Assembly (NCBI GenBank): GCA_009379995.1
Contig: WHSR01000052.1
Coordinates: 1 to 39,413, forward strand
Source of the DNA: Streptosporangiales bacterium
GTDB taxonomy: Bacteria > Actinomycetota > Actinomycetes > Streptosporangiales > WHSR01
Length of the DNA: 39,413 bases
Reading direction: 5' to 3'
Numbering within the stretch: position 1 is the first letter of the stretch; each line of letters starts with the position of its first letter. The translations under genes were made by a program, and so were the position numbers. The notes beneath the pieces are model-generated. The model was given only the letters and a program-made list of their open reading frames with translations, did no database searches and was not told where the DNA came from. Below are positions 20,241 through 28,150 of this stretch, piece after piece.

Positions 20241-20891
20241 CTAGGGACGGTAGATGTTGACGCTCTCGTCCAGGCCGAACTCGGCGGGATCGGCCCGGCC
20301 GGTGCCGACGAGCAGGAACCGGAGCGGGTCCCCGCGTAGCACCGGCCCGCCGTCGCCGACGTCGAGCTCCGGCATCCCGTCGAGCGCGAGGCGCGCAGGG
20401 CCCCAGCCGCCGCGGAGGAGTAGGTCTCGCAGGTGGACGACGCTCGCCCGGAGAGCCTCGCCGCGGTCGGACGGGAGCCCCAGCGCGGCGTGAATGTCGT
20501 CGGCGTGCACGTAGGTGTCGAACCAGAGGGCGCGGACGCCCTGGTCGATCGTCACGTCCGGTACGCCACTGGGGCCGGCCCACGCGCCATCGTCGAGGGC
20601 GCCGAGGAGCTCGCCGAACCCGGCCGCCGCGCCGCGCAGCCGATCGGCGAGCGTCGCCGGGTCCTGGTACCGGAGTTGCTCCGCCTGCTCGTCGGGCGTT
20701 CGCCCGCCGACCGTCCCGGCGAGGACGTCGTCGAGCTGCCCGACCACGTGACCGGCCACGTCCCGGGCCTCCCAACCGGTGCACCGCGTCCGCGTGCGCC
20801 ACCCTTCCGGGGTCAGCCCGCCGATCAGCCGGGCGAACGACTCGTACCCGCCGAGCAGCCCGTTTGTGACGTCGGTCCTGGACAGTTCCAC
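20241..20891 (-). CDS. Maleylpyruvate isomerase family mycothiol-dependent enzyme (DinB fold)
   Basis: A 216-residue DinB/MDMPI-like four-helix protein of the TIGR03086-type group. CTGWEARDVAGHVVGQLDD and, later, WFDTYVHADDIHAALG supply the His/Asp metal-ligand pattern of mycothiol-dependent isomerases and transferases. Substrate unknown; detoxification of an electrophile is a common inference for the family. It heads a minus-strand operon followed by TetR (18 bases) and the sugar dehydrogenase. The start is GTG 20891 with GGAGGAG about 9 nt upstream. The tandem TetR operator begins about 40 bases upstream. Confidence 0.8.
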   Translation of the reverse strand: MELSRTDVTNGLLGGYESFARLIGGLTPEGWRTRTRCTGWEARDVAGHVVGQLDDVLAGTVGGRTPDEQAEQLRYQDPATLADRLRGAAAGFGELLGALDDGAWAGPSGVPDVTIDQGVRALWFDTYVHADDIHAALGLPSDRGEALRASVVHLRDLLLRGGWGPARLALDGMPELDVGDGGPVLRGDPLRFLLVGTGRADPAEFGLDESVNIYRP

Positions 20892-20933
20892 GTTCCTCGC
20901 CTCCTCCAGGCAAGCCGTGCTTGGCGCGATACA

Positions 20934-20965
20934 TACAAACGGTCTGTACGTACAGACTGTATGTA
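20934..20965. promoter_or_regulatory. Tandem TetR-type operator between the divergent units
   Basis: Two adjacent 15-bp palindromes, TACAAACGGTCTGTA (20934-20948) and TACAGACTGTATGTA (20951-20965), both fit TACAnACnGTnTGTA. Their centres are 17 bp apart, and together they also form one larger palindrome from 20932 to 20967 (16 of 18 positions). The arrangement suits two TetR dimers bound next to each other, controlling genes in both directions. That the local TetR protein is the binder is inferred from position. Confidence 0.75.
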
Positions 20966-21011
20966 TGTACGTCGATCGTCAACCCTGCGGGCGGATGGGG
21001 AACCGGACAGC

Positions 21012-21017
21012 TAGATT
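21012..21017 (+). promoter_or_regulatory. -10 box of a leaderless promoter for the patatin gene
   Basis: TAGATT ends 8 nt before the GTG at 21026, with no Shine-Dalgarno. It lies between the arms of a separate inverted repeat, CGGACAG (21004-21010) and CTGTCCG (21020-21026), which could be a second regulatory site. The TetR operator ends about 47 bp upstream. Confidence 0.45.
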
Positions 21018-21025
21018 CGCTGTCC

Positions 21026-22030
21026 GTGGCAGAGCGCACAGCGGACCTCGTGCTCGAGGGCGGCGGGGTCAAAGGCATCGGACTGGTGGGCGCGGTCTCC
21101 CGGCTGGCCGAGGAGGGCTACCGGTTCCGCCGCATCGGCGGAACGTCGGCGGGCGCGATGGTAGGCGCGTTCGTGGCCGCGCTAGAGGCGACTGAACAAC
21201 CGCTATCCCGCCTGGTCGACATCGAGCGCACGGTCGACTACGCGGCGTTCCCGGACCGGGGGCCGATCGGACGGTACGCGGGCCCGCTGCGGCCGCTCGT
21301 CGACGCCGGCAACCTGATGCTGGAGAACGGCATCTACGAGGGTGACTACCTGCGCGACTGGGTGTATCGGTCGCTGGCCGACCTCGGCGTGCGTACGTTC
21401 GGCGATCTTCGGCTGCCGCCGGATCCGGAGAGCGGTCTCGCCGAGGAGCACCGCTACCGGCTCGTGGTCACCGCCGCCGACGTGTCGCAGCAGCGCTTCC
21501 TCAGGCTGCCGTGGGACTACGCGGACTACGGCCTCGATCCGGACGAGCAGCGGGTCGCCGACGCCGTCCGCATGTCGGCCTCGATCCCGTTCTTCTTCGA
21601 GCCCACTACCCTGCGCGGCGCGGGCCGCAGCGCGTCCACGGTTGTGGACGGTGCGCTGTTCTCCAGCTACCCGATCACCATCTTCGACCGCACCGACGGG
21701 AAGCCGCCCAGGTGGCCGACGTTCGGCGTCCGGCTGTCGCCGACGCCGGAGCCGCGGGTGACCAGCAGGCCGGTCGACGGGGTTGTGTCGCTCGCCATCG
21801 CGCTTGTCGAGTCGATGTACGGGGCCTGGGACGCCATGCGCATCGACGACCCCTGCAACATGACCCGTACCATCTTCGTGGACACCGCCGGGGTGTCCGG
21901 GATGGACTTCGAGCTGCCCGAGGAGCAACAGCGAGAGCTGTTCGCCGCGGGCCGGAAGGGGGTCGAGGAGTTCTTGCGCGACTGGGACTTCGACGAGTAC
22001 CTGCGAGACTGCCGAGGTGTGCGGCAGTGA
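21026..22030 (+). CDS. Patatin-like phospholipase
   Basis: A 334-residue patatin-family lipid acyl hydrolase. The oxyanion loop LEGGGVKGIG is at 10-19, the nucleophile motif GTSAG is at 39-43 (S41), and the DGA motif VVDGALFSSYP has the catalytic Asp at D208. The complete dyad predicts activity as a phospholipase A or other lipid hydrolase. There is no signal peptide, so the protein is probably cytoplasmic. GTG 21026 starts just before the first strand. In-frame codons upstream reach into the operator and are not used. Its stop overlaps the following dehydrogenase start (GTGA), so the two are coupled. Divergent from the TetR operon. Confidence 0.9.
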   Translation: MAERTADLVLEGGGVKGIGLVGAVSRLAEEGYRFRRIGGTSAGAMVGAFVAALEATEQPLSRLVDIERTVDYAAFPDRGPIGRYAGPLRPLVDAGNLMLENGIYEGDYLRDWVYRSLADLGVRTFGDLRLPPDPESGLAEEHRYRLVVTAADVSQQRFLRLPWDYADYGLDPDEQRVADAVRMSASIPFFFEPTTLRGAGRSASTVVDGALFSSYPITIFDRTDGKPPRWPTFGVRLSPTPEPRVTSRPVDGVVSLAIALVESMYGAWDAMRIDDPCNMTRTIFVDTAGVSGMDFELPEEQQRELFAAGRKGVEEFLRDWDFDEYLRDCRGVRQ

Positions 22031-22947
22031 GGGTGTGGGTGCCGGAACAGGTGCTGGCCGAGGAGCTCGCCGAGCTTCCGGACGTGCAGGTCGATCTCTA
22101 CGGCGGCGGACCCGAGGCGCCGTCCGGCGTCGACGAGGTCGAGTTCTACGTGCCGCCGTTCTTCCCCGACCGGGACAGCGCCGAGATCGCGGGGGCGATG
22201 CCCAAGCTGCGGGTCGTGCAGACGTTGACGGCTGGCGTCGAGAAGCTGCGGCCCTACGTCCCGGGCAGCGTGGCGCTGTGCAACGCCCGCGGCGCGCACG
22301 ACGCGAGTACTGCCGAGTGGACCGTCGGCGCGATCCTCGCGGCACTGCACGACTTTCCCCGCTTCGCGCACGCCCAACAGGAGCGAACCTGGGCCTACCA
22401 GCACACCGACTCCCTCGCCGAGAAGACAGTGCTGATCGTGGGGTACGGAGCGATCGGCGCCGCGGTGGAGCGCCGACTCGCCGGCTTCGAGGTTGAGGTG
22501 CTGCGGGTCGCGCGGTCACCCCGGGAGGGCACCGCCAGCCCCGTCGCCGCGGCCGACGAGCTGCCCGGGCTGTTGCCCCGCGCCGACGTCGTGGTGCTGC
22601 TCGTACCGGTCACGCCGGACACCCGCGGTATGGTCGACGCCGACTTTCTCGCCCGGATGAAGGACGGTGCGTTGCTGGTCAACTCGGCACGCGGAGTCGT
22701 GGTCGATACCGACGCCCTGCTCGCCGAGGCGCGACGCGGACGGGTGCGGGCCGCCCTCGACGTCACCGACCCCGAGCCGCTGCCGTCCGATCACCCGTTG
22801 TGGCGTACACCCGGCGTGTTCATCACCCCGCACGTCGCCGGATCGACCCCGGTCTCCGCCCGCCGGTCCCGGCGCCTCGTACGCGACCAGCTGCAGCGGT
22901 ACGTGACCGGCGAGCCCCTTCACAACGTCGTCTCCGGCCCGTATTGA
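22027..22947 (+). CDS. D-isomer specific 2-hydroxyacid dehydrogenase
   Basis: A 306-residue NAD(P)-binding protein of the D-2-hydroxyacid dehydrogenase family. The Rossmann motif VGYGAIGAAV is in mid-protein, and the catalytic residues appear as Arg in VNSARGVVVDTDALL, Glu in DVTDPEPLPSDHPLW, and His in FITPHVAGSTP. The N-terminal substrate domain is short and divergent, so the substrate is not predictable. It probably reduces a 2-keto acid to a D-2-hydroxyacid. The GTG at 22027 overlaps the patatin stop, so it is made together with the patatin. A strong hairpin follows its stop. Confidence 0.88.
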   Translation: MRVWVPEQVLAEELAELPDVQVDLYGGGPEAPSGVDEVEFYVPPFFPDRDSAEIAGAMPKLRVVQTLTAGVEKLRPYVPGSVALCNARGAHDASTAEWTVGAILAALHDFPRFAHAQQERTWAYQHTDSLAEKTVLIVGYGAIGAAVERRLAGFEVEVLRVARSPREGTASPVAAADELPGLLPRADVVVLLVPVTPDTRGMVDADFLARMKDGALLVNSARGVVVDTDALLAEARRGRVRAALDVTDPEPLPSDHPLWRTPGVFITPHVAGSTPVSARRSRRLVRDQLQRYVTGEPLHNVVSGPY

Positions 22948-22948
22948 T

Positions 22949-23001
22949 CCGATGCACGGGCCCTTCATACGGACCTAGCGGGTGAAGGGCCCATGCATCG
23001 G
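22949..23001 (+). terminator. Long hairpin terminator after the 2-hydroxyacid dehydrogenase gene
   Basis: Arms of 19 bases at 22949-22967 and 22983-23001 pair with a single mismatch around a 15-base loop. There is no U-tract, as is common for high-GC actinobacteria. The hairpin begins 1 base after the stop at 22947 and lies well before ilvD. Confidence 0.65.
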
Positions 23002-23058
23002 GTCCCCTCGATCTCGGGGTGTGTACGGAACGTAGACCGAGCCGTTACCTTCGCCGCC

Positions 23059-23064
23059 TAGAGT
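23059..23064 (+). promoter_or_regulatory. Possible -10 box for ilvD
   Basis: TAGAGT lies about 92 nt before the ilvD ATG. A TACCTT at 23046-23051 is an alternative. No clear -35 is visible. Either box would give a leader of roughly 85-100 bases, but no leader peptide or terminator switch is obvious in it. Confidence 0.25.
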
Positions 23065-23156
23065 AGACGGACCGCAGTTCCGCACATCGCGTGCCTGGCT
23101 GTCGGCGATCCCGGCTCAGGGCGCAGTACCTCCCCTTTTCACCGGAGTCCCGGCCG

Positions 23157-24839
23157 ATGAGCGAGAAGCGAAGCACAAGACAGCGCAGCCACGAGGTAAC
23201 CGAGGGTTACCAGCGGGCGGGTCATCGCGCCATGCTGCGCGCCGTCGGCATGGCCGACGAGGACTTTGCCAAGGCGCAGATCGGGGTGGCCTCCTCATGG
23301 AACGAGATCACTCCCTGTAACCTCTCGCTCGATCGCTTGGCGAAACGCGCCAAGGAGGGCGTTCGGCAGGCAGGCGGGTATCCGCTGGAGTTTGGAACGA
23401 TCTCGGTTTCCGACGCGATCTCCATGGGCCACGAGGGCATGCGCGCCTCGCTGGTGTCGCGGGAGATCATCGCCGACTCGGTGGAGTGCGTGGTGCACGC
23501 GGAGCGGTTCGACGGCTGCGTACTCCTCGCCGGCTGCGACAAGTCGGAGCCGGGGATGCTGATGGCGGCCGCGCGCCTCGACCTGCCGGCCGTCTACGTG
23601 TACGCGGGGTCGATCATGCCCGGCCGCCTCGGCGATCGGGAGATCACCCTCCAGGAGGTGTTCGAGGGCGTCGGGGCGTGCGCACTCGGCCGGATCACCG
23701 AGCAGGAGCTCGGGGAGCTGGAGCGGCACGCCTGTCCGGGCGAGGGCGCGTGCGGCGGCATGTACACCGCCAACACCATGGCCGCGGCGGCCGAGGCCCT
23801 GGGCATGTCCCTGCCCGGCAGCGCGTCACCGCCGGCGCCGGACCGGCGGCGCGACGTCTACGCCCTGCGCTCCGGCGAGGCAGTGATGCGGCTGATGGAC
23901 CAGGGCATCACCGCACGTCAGATCCTCACCCGGGAGGCTTTCGAGAACGCCATCGCCATGGTGATGGCCCTGGGCGGCTCCACCAACGCCGTACTGCACC
24001 TGATGGCCATCGCCCACGAGGCACGCGTCGAGCTGACCCTGGACGACTTCAACCGGATCGGTGACCGGGTACCGCACCTAGCCGACGTCAAGCCGTTCGG
24101 CCGCTACGTGATGACCGACGTCGACCGCGTCGGCGGTGTACCGGTGGTCATGAAGGCGCTCTACGACGCCGGCCTGCTGCACGGGAACACGCTCACCGTG
24201 ACCGGGCGGACGATGGCGGAGAACCTCGCCGAGCTCGACCCGCCGCCCCTGGACCGCAAGGTTATCCACACCTTGGACGACCCCATCCATCCCACCGGCG
24301 GTCTCACGATCCTGCGGGGTTCGCTGGCTCCGGACGGGGCGGTGGTCAAGTCGGCCGGCTTCGAGGGGACCGTTCTGGACGGCACCGCCAAGGTGTTCGA
24401 CGACGAGGAGGACGCCATGGAGGCCGTCACCGAAGGACGGGTCGTTCCGGGCGACTGTGTGGTGATTCGGTACGAGGGTCCCCAGGGCGGCCCCGGCATG
24501 CGGGAGATGCTGGCCGTGACCGCGGCCATCAAGGGCGCCGGGCTGGGCAGCGACGTCCTGCTGGTCACCGACGGACGGTTCTCCGGCGCCACCCACGGGC
24601 CGTGCATCGGCCATGTGGCGCCGGAGGCATCCAAGGGTGGCCCGATCGGGCTGGTGCGTGACGACGACCTGGTCCGGCTCGACATGGAAGCGCGCCGGCT
24701 CGACCTTCTCGTCGATCCCGAGGAGCTGGACCGTCGGCGCGCCGGCTGGAAGCCCCGCTCCCCCCGGTACGACACCGGAGTCCTCGCCAAGTACGCGAAG
24801 CTGGTCGGCTCGCCCGCCCATGGTGCGGTGTGTGGATGA
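23157..24839 (+). CDS. ilvD: Dihydroxy-acid dehydratase
   Basis: A 560-residue IlvD/Edd-family enzyme catalysing the third common step of valine, isoleucine and leucine synthesis. The three Fe-S cluster cysteines are present in [19 protein letters not shown] and [46 protein letters not shown] and [21 protein letters not shown] are family blocks. ATG 23157 gives [20 protein letters not shown], the usual start, with CGGAG about 10 nt upstream. An in-frame GTG at 23091 would add 22 residues and is less likely. Unlike ilvBNC it stands apart, and its stop overlaps the start of a c-di-GMP enzyme gene. Confidence 0.96.
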   Translation: MSEKRSTRQRSHEVTEGYQRAGHRAMLRAVGMADEDFAKAQIGVASSWNEITPCNLSLDRLAKRAKEGVRQAGGYPLEFGTISVSDAISMGHEGMRASLVSREIIADSVECVVHAERFDGCVLLAGCDKSEPGMLMAAARLDLPAVYVYAGSIMPGRLGDREITLQEVFEGVGACALGRITEQELGELERHACPGEGACGGMYTANTMAAAAEALGMSLPGSASPPAPDRRRDVYALRSGEAVMRLMDQGITARQILTREAFENAIAMVMALGGSTNAVLHLMAIAHEARVELTLDDFNRIGDRVPHLADVKPFGRYVMTDVDRVGGVPVVMKALYDAGLLHGNTLTVTGRTMAENLAELDPPPLDRKVIHTLDDPIHPTGGLTILRGSLAPDGAVVKSAGFEGTVLDGTAKVFDDEEDAMEAVTEGRVVPGDCVVIRYEGPQGGPGMREMLAVTAAIKGAGLGSDVLLVTDGRFSGATHGPCIGHVAPEASKGGPIGLVRDDDLVRLDMEARRLDLLVDPEELDRRRAGWKPRSPRYDTGVLAKYAKLVGSPAHGAVCG

Positions 24840-27574
24840 CGAGTCTTATGGACGGCTTGACGCGTCGCCTCCGCGAACCCCGCGTATCGCTGGGGTTGGT
24901 GGCCCTGCTCGGCGTCCTGTACGGGCTGGCCGCCCTCTTCGACTGGGGCGGAGACTCGGCCACGGCCGGCGTGGCCGGGTGGGGCGCCATCCTAGCCTCG
25001 GGGACGGCCGCGGTCTCCCTGCTGTACGCGGCGCGGAGGGCGCGCAGACAGGGGGACGAGCGACGGGGCCGGGCGTGGTTCAGCTTCGGGCTGGCCGCGA
25101 CGGCCTGGTGGGTGGGTGAGCTCGTCCACGGAGTGCTCTTGCTCTTCATGGGCAGGGAGGGGTTCCCGCTCACCCTCGCCGACATGTTCTCGTTGGTGGC
25201 TCTGCCCCCGCTGGTGGCCGGCTTCGCGCTGCTGGCGAGGCTTCCGCGTGACACCCGGTCCTGGCTCCGTGGCGGGCTGGACGTCTGGGTCTGCGCCGCG
25301 TCGGTATTCGCGGTGGCCTGGGTGGTGCTGTTCGCGCCGCTGTACAGGGCCTTAGGGCAATCTCCGGGCGGATTCCTCGTCGACCTGACGTACCCGATCG
25401 TCGACGTCATCACCGTCTGCCTGGCCGGCGCGTTCCTGCTCGCCGTGTCTCCGCGGGACCGCAGGTCGGCGGCCGTGGCGTACCTCGCCGTGGTGGGAGT
25501 GGCGGCCGCCGACTTCGCCTACACGGTGCTGCGGCTGCGGGGGGCCTTCCTGTCCGGCGGGCCCGTCGACATCGTCTGGTTCGTCTCCTACCTGCTCCTT
25601 GCCGCCGTGCCGTGGCTGGTCGCCGGCACCGCGACGTCCCGCGCCGCGGACGCGGAGCCGGCACGGGATCCGGCCTACCGCCGATGGGTGACGCTGGTGC
25701 CGCCCGCGGTCTCGGTAGCCGTGATCGTGATCCTGGTGGTGGCCGCGCTGGCGGCACCGCGTGCCGCCGACCCCGTGCTCTCCCTGCTCGCCGGCTCGGT
25801 CGGCGTCGCGCTGCTGGTACGGCTCGCCGGGGTCCGTACCGAGAACTTCGCGCTGCGCAGTTCGCTGGCCTCCGAGGAGCATCGCTTCCAGTCGCTCGCG
25901 GAGAGCATCGGCGACGCGGTGATGGTCTGCGACCTCGAAGGACGGGTGCGCTACCTCAGCCAGGCGGTGGAGCAGATGTACGGCTGCCCGCCGGGGCAGC
26001 TCATCGGCCGCACGCTCGACGACTACGTGCACCCCGAGGACCTCCCGCGGGTGCGCACGACCGTACGGGGCTTCCTCGCCGAGGGTCCCGCCGACGACTC
26101 GGTTCGCGTACGCTGCCGCGTCCGGGGATCGGATGGCACCTGGCGGCACATCGAGGCCATGGTCACCCGACACGTCGGGCCCGACGGGACCCATGGGCTT
26201 CTCTTCGCCGCTCGGGACGTGACGGAGCAGGTCGCGTTGCAGGACCAGCTCACCCATCTGACCTTCCACGACGGGCTCACCGGACTGCCGAACCGGGCGT
26301 ACTTCGAGGAGCGCACCCGCGAGGTGCTCGCACGTCCGCGGCGGGGTGCCGCGGACGTCGCCGTGCTGTTCCTCGACCTTGATGGGTTCACCGCCGTGAA
26401 CGACTCGGTGGGCCACGCGGGCGGCGACCTTCTGCTGGCCCAGGCAGCCCGGCGGCTCCGCGTTGGGGTGCAGGCGGACGACACCGTGGCCCGCTTCGGC
26501 GCCGACGAGTTCGCCGTCCTGGTGGAGCGGCGGGGTGAGGCCCAGGCCGTCGTCGATTTGGCTGAACGGCTGGTCGGTACCCTGTCCGACGAGCCGTACC
26601 ACGTCGCGGGCCGGGAGATCGTGTTGACCGCCAGCGTCGGTGTGGCGTTCGCCGAGGAGAACCTGGGCGCCACCGATCTGCTGCGCAACGCCGACCTGGC
26701 CAGGGCCACGGCCAAGGATCTGGGTGGCGGTCGGCTGGAGATCTTCGCGAGGCACATGCACGCCGAGGTCGTACACCGGCTGGAGCTGCGCACCGACCTG
26801 CGCCGGGCACTGGAGGAAAAGCAGTTCGCTGTCGAGTACCAACCGGTCGTCGACCTGCATACCTCGAGGGTGACCGGCGTCGAGGCGCTGGTGCGGTGGT
26901 GGCGAGGCAGCGTGCTCGTACCGCCCGAGGACTTCATCGCACCCGCCGAGGAGCTCGGGCTCATGGTCCCGCTGGGGCAGTGGGTGCTGGGAGAGGCGTG
27001 CCGCCAGGTGGCGCACTGGCGGGCGTCGTCCTGGGAGATCGGTCTGTCGGTGAACCTGTCGGTCAAGCAGATCATCGCACCCCACTTCATCGAGTCGGTG
27101 GCCGAGGCGTTGGACGGGAGTGGGCTGCCGCCCAGCGCCCTTACCCTCGAGGTCACCGAGGAGGTGCTGGTCGACGACGTGGGCAACACCATCGAGCGGC
27201 TGTCCGAGCTGCGCAAGCTCGGCGTACGGCTCGCCATCGACGACTTCGGCACCGGCTACGCCTCGCTTGCCTACCTGCGCCAGCTTCCCGTCGACATCAT
27301 CAAGATCGACCCGTCGTTCGTCTCCGGCGTCGGCCGGGACGAGAACCTCACCCTGCTCACCCGGACGATCGTGCAGCTGGGACGGCAGCTCGGCCTCACC
27401 GTCGTCGCCGAGGGCATCGAGCGGCCGGAGCAGCTCGAGCTGCTGCGGGAGATGGGTTGCGCGCGGGGACAGGGGTACCTGGTGGCCCGGCCGATGGCGG
27501 CCCGGGGTGTGGAGTCGGTGTTGCGGACGAGCGTGTCTCCGCCGGCCGGCTTCACCCTTCCGCTGTCCGGGTGA
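24836..27574 (+). CDS. Membrane PAS-GGDEF-EAL protein (cyclic di-GMP turnover)
   Basis: A 912-residue sensor. About nine hydrophobic segments lie in residues 15-335, a PAS domain at about 350-465 ([18 protein letters not shown]...), GGDEF at about 475-640, and EAL at about 650-900. The GGDEF motif is altered to GADEF (555-559), and the position of the I-site Arg is Gln, so the cyclase half may be weak or inactive and without product inhibition. The EAL half is complete: EAL (683-685), [31 protein letters not shown] and VAEGIE. A phosphodiesterase role is therefore most likely. ATG 24836 overlaps the ilvD stop (ATGA), so translation is coupled to branched-chain amino acid synthesis. GTG 24830 is an alternative. 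Confidence 0.92.
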   Translation: MTSLMDGLTRRLREPRVSLGLVALLGVLYGLAALFDWGGDSATAGVAGWGAILASGTAAVSLLYAARRARRQGDERRGRAWFSFGLAATAWWVGELVHGVLLLFMGREGFPLTLADMFSLVALPPLVAGFALLARLPRDTRSWLRGGLDVWVCAASVFAVAWVVLFAPLYRALGQSPGGFLVDLTYPIVDVITVCLAGAFLLAVSPRDRRSAAVAYLAVVGVAAADFAYTVLRLRGAFLSGGPVDIVWFVSYLLLAAVPWLVAGTATSRAADAEPARDPAYRRWVTLVPPAVSVAVIVILVVAALAAPRAADPVLSLLAGSVGVALLVRLAGVRTENFALRSSLASEEHRFQSLAESIGDAVMVCDLEGRVRYLSQAVEQMYGCPPGQLIGRTLDDYVHPEDLPRVRTTVRGFLAEGPADDSVRVRCRVRGSDGTWRHIEAMVTRHVGPDGTHGLLFAARDVTEQVALQDQLTHLTFHDGLTGLPNRAYFEERTREVLARPRRGAADVAVLFLDLDGFTAVNDSVGHAGGDLLLAQAARRLRVGVQADDTVARFGADEFAVLVERRGEAQAVVDLAERLVGTLSDEPYHVAGREIVLTASVGVAFAEENLGATDLLRNADLARATAKDLGGGRLEIFARHMHAEVVHRLELRTDLRRALEEKQFAVEYQPVVDLHTSRVTGVEALVRWWRGSVLVPPEDFIAPAEELGLMVPLGQWVLGEACRQVAHWRASSWEIGLSVNLSVKQIIAPHFIESVAEALDGSGLPPSALTLEVTEEVLVDDVGNTIERLSELRKLGVRLAIDDFGTGYASLAYLRQLPVDIIKIDPSFVSGVGRDENLTLLTRTIVQLGRQLGLTVVAEGIERPEQLELLREMGCARGQGYLVARPMAARGVESVLRTSVSPPAGFTLPLSG

Positions 27575-27589
27575 GGGGTTTAGACCCCT
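27574..27589 (+). terminator. Short hairpin after the second GGDEF-EAL gene
   Basis: AGGGGT (27574-27579) and ACCCCT (27584-27589) form a perfect 6-bp stem with a TTAG loop, starting in the stop codon. There is no U-tract. A weak terminator candidate. Confidence 0.45.
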
Positions 27590-27607
27590 GGTGGTTCTCA
27601 TTTGGTA

Positions 27608-27636
27608 TTGACGGCGGTTCGTGTCATGTCAAGACT
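27608..27636 (+). promoter_or_regulatory. Candidate promoter for the toxin-immunity operon
   Basis: TTGACG (27608-27613) and AAGACT (27631-27636) are separated by 17 bp. The -35 is good and the -10 matches only A2 and T6. It would give a leader of about 85 bases before 27728. A TATAGC at 27652-27657 is another possible -10 without a -35. Confidence 0.35.
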
Positions 27637-27727
27637 GTGGGGGCACGTGCGGTATAGCCACGGGGGTTGGTGCTATGGCCAGCGACGTGCCCATCTTTGA
27701 CCGCGATCCGGATTCTGGGGGATCGCG

Positions 27728-28150
27728 TTGAGCTGGGGTTTCGACGTCGACCTCGGATTCGTAACGGATACGGCGGGTCAGCTGGGTGAGGCGGTGACGC
27801 TGGCGCGGGAGATGCGGCAGCGGGCGGATGCGTTAGAGGGCCAGGTGGCTGCGGCCGGATCGCCCGCGGTGCAGCAGGCGGCAACCACGTTTCTGCAACG
27901 GTGGGGGTACGGCGTCCGGCTGATTGACGACGACACGAGCTGGGCGGCGGACGGGTTGCGGGCGTGCGCCGAGGTGTACGCCGATGTTGAGCAGGGCGTC
28001 GTCACGTCGATGGACACCGTAGCCGCCGCCGTCAGCGACGGAGCGGAGGCGGCCGGTGAAGCGGTCAGCGACGGGGCCAAGGCTGTGGGCGACGCGGTGG
28101 GCGATACCGTGCGCGGCGGTGTCGACGCGATCGGGGACGTGCTGGGATGA
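27728..28150 (+). CDS. EspC/WXG100-like type VII secretion partner protein
   Basis: A 140-residue helical protein. The first part resembles actinobacterial EspC-like or WXG-type secretion substrates: two helices with FLQRWGYGVRLIDDD (55-69) at the turn and YADVE at 84-88, matching the YxxxD/E type VII secretion signal. The tail is Ala/Gly/Asp-rich with near repeats such as SDGAEAAGEAVSDGAKAVGD and may be flexible or amphipathic. The TTG start at 27728 is preceded by GGGGGA with good spacing. The next gene overlaps it by 4 bases (ATGA), which fits a secreted heterodimer. No ESX machinery is in the window. Function beyond secretion or chaperoning of the downstream toxin is inferred. Confidence 0.65.
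   Translation: MSWGFDVDLGFVTDTAGQLGEAVTLAREMRQRADALEGQVAAAGSPAVQQAATTFLQRWGYGVRLIDDDTSWAADGLRACAEVYADVEQGVVTSMDTVAAAVSDGAEAAGEAVSDGAKAVGDAVGDTVRGGVDAIGDVLG

Noticed and set aside
18367..21078. A single 903-codon minus-strand protein
   Set aside because: Only the last 375 codons encode a real protein. The rest passes out of frame through the TetR and mycothiol-type genes and reads as Arg-rich noise, so the start was set at 19494.
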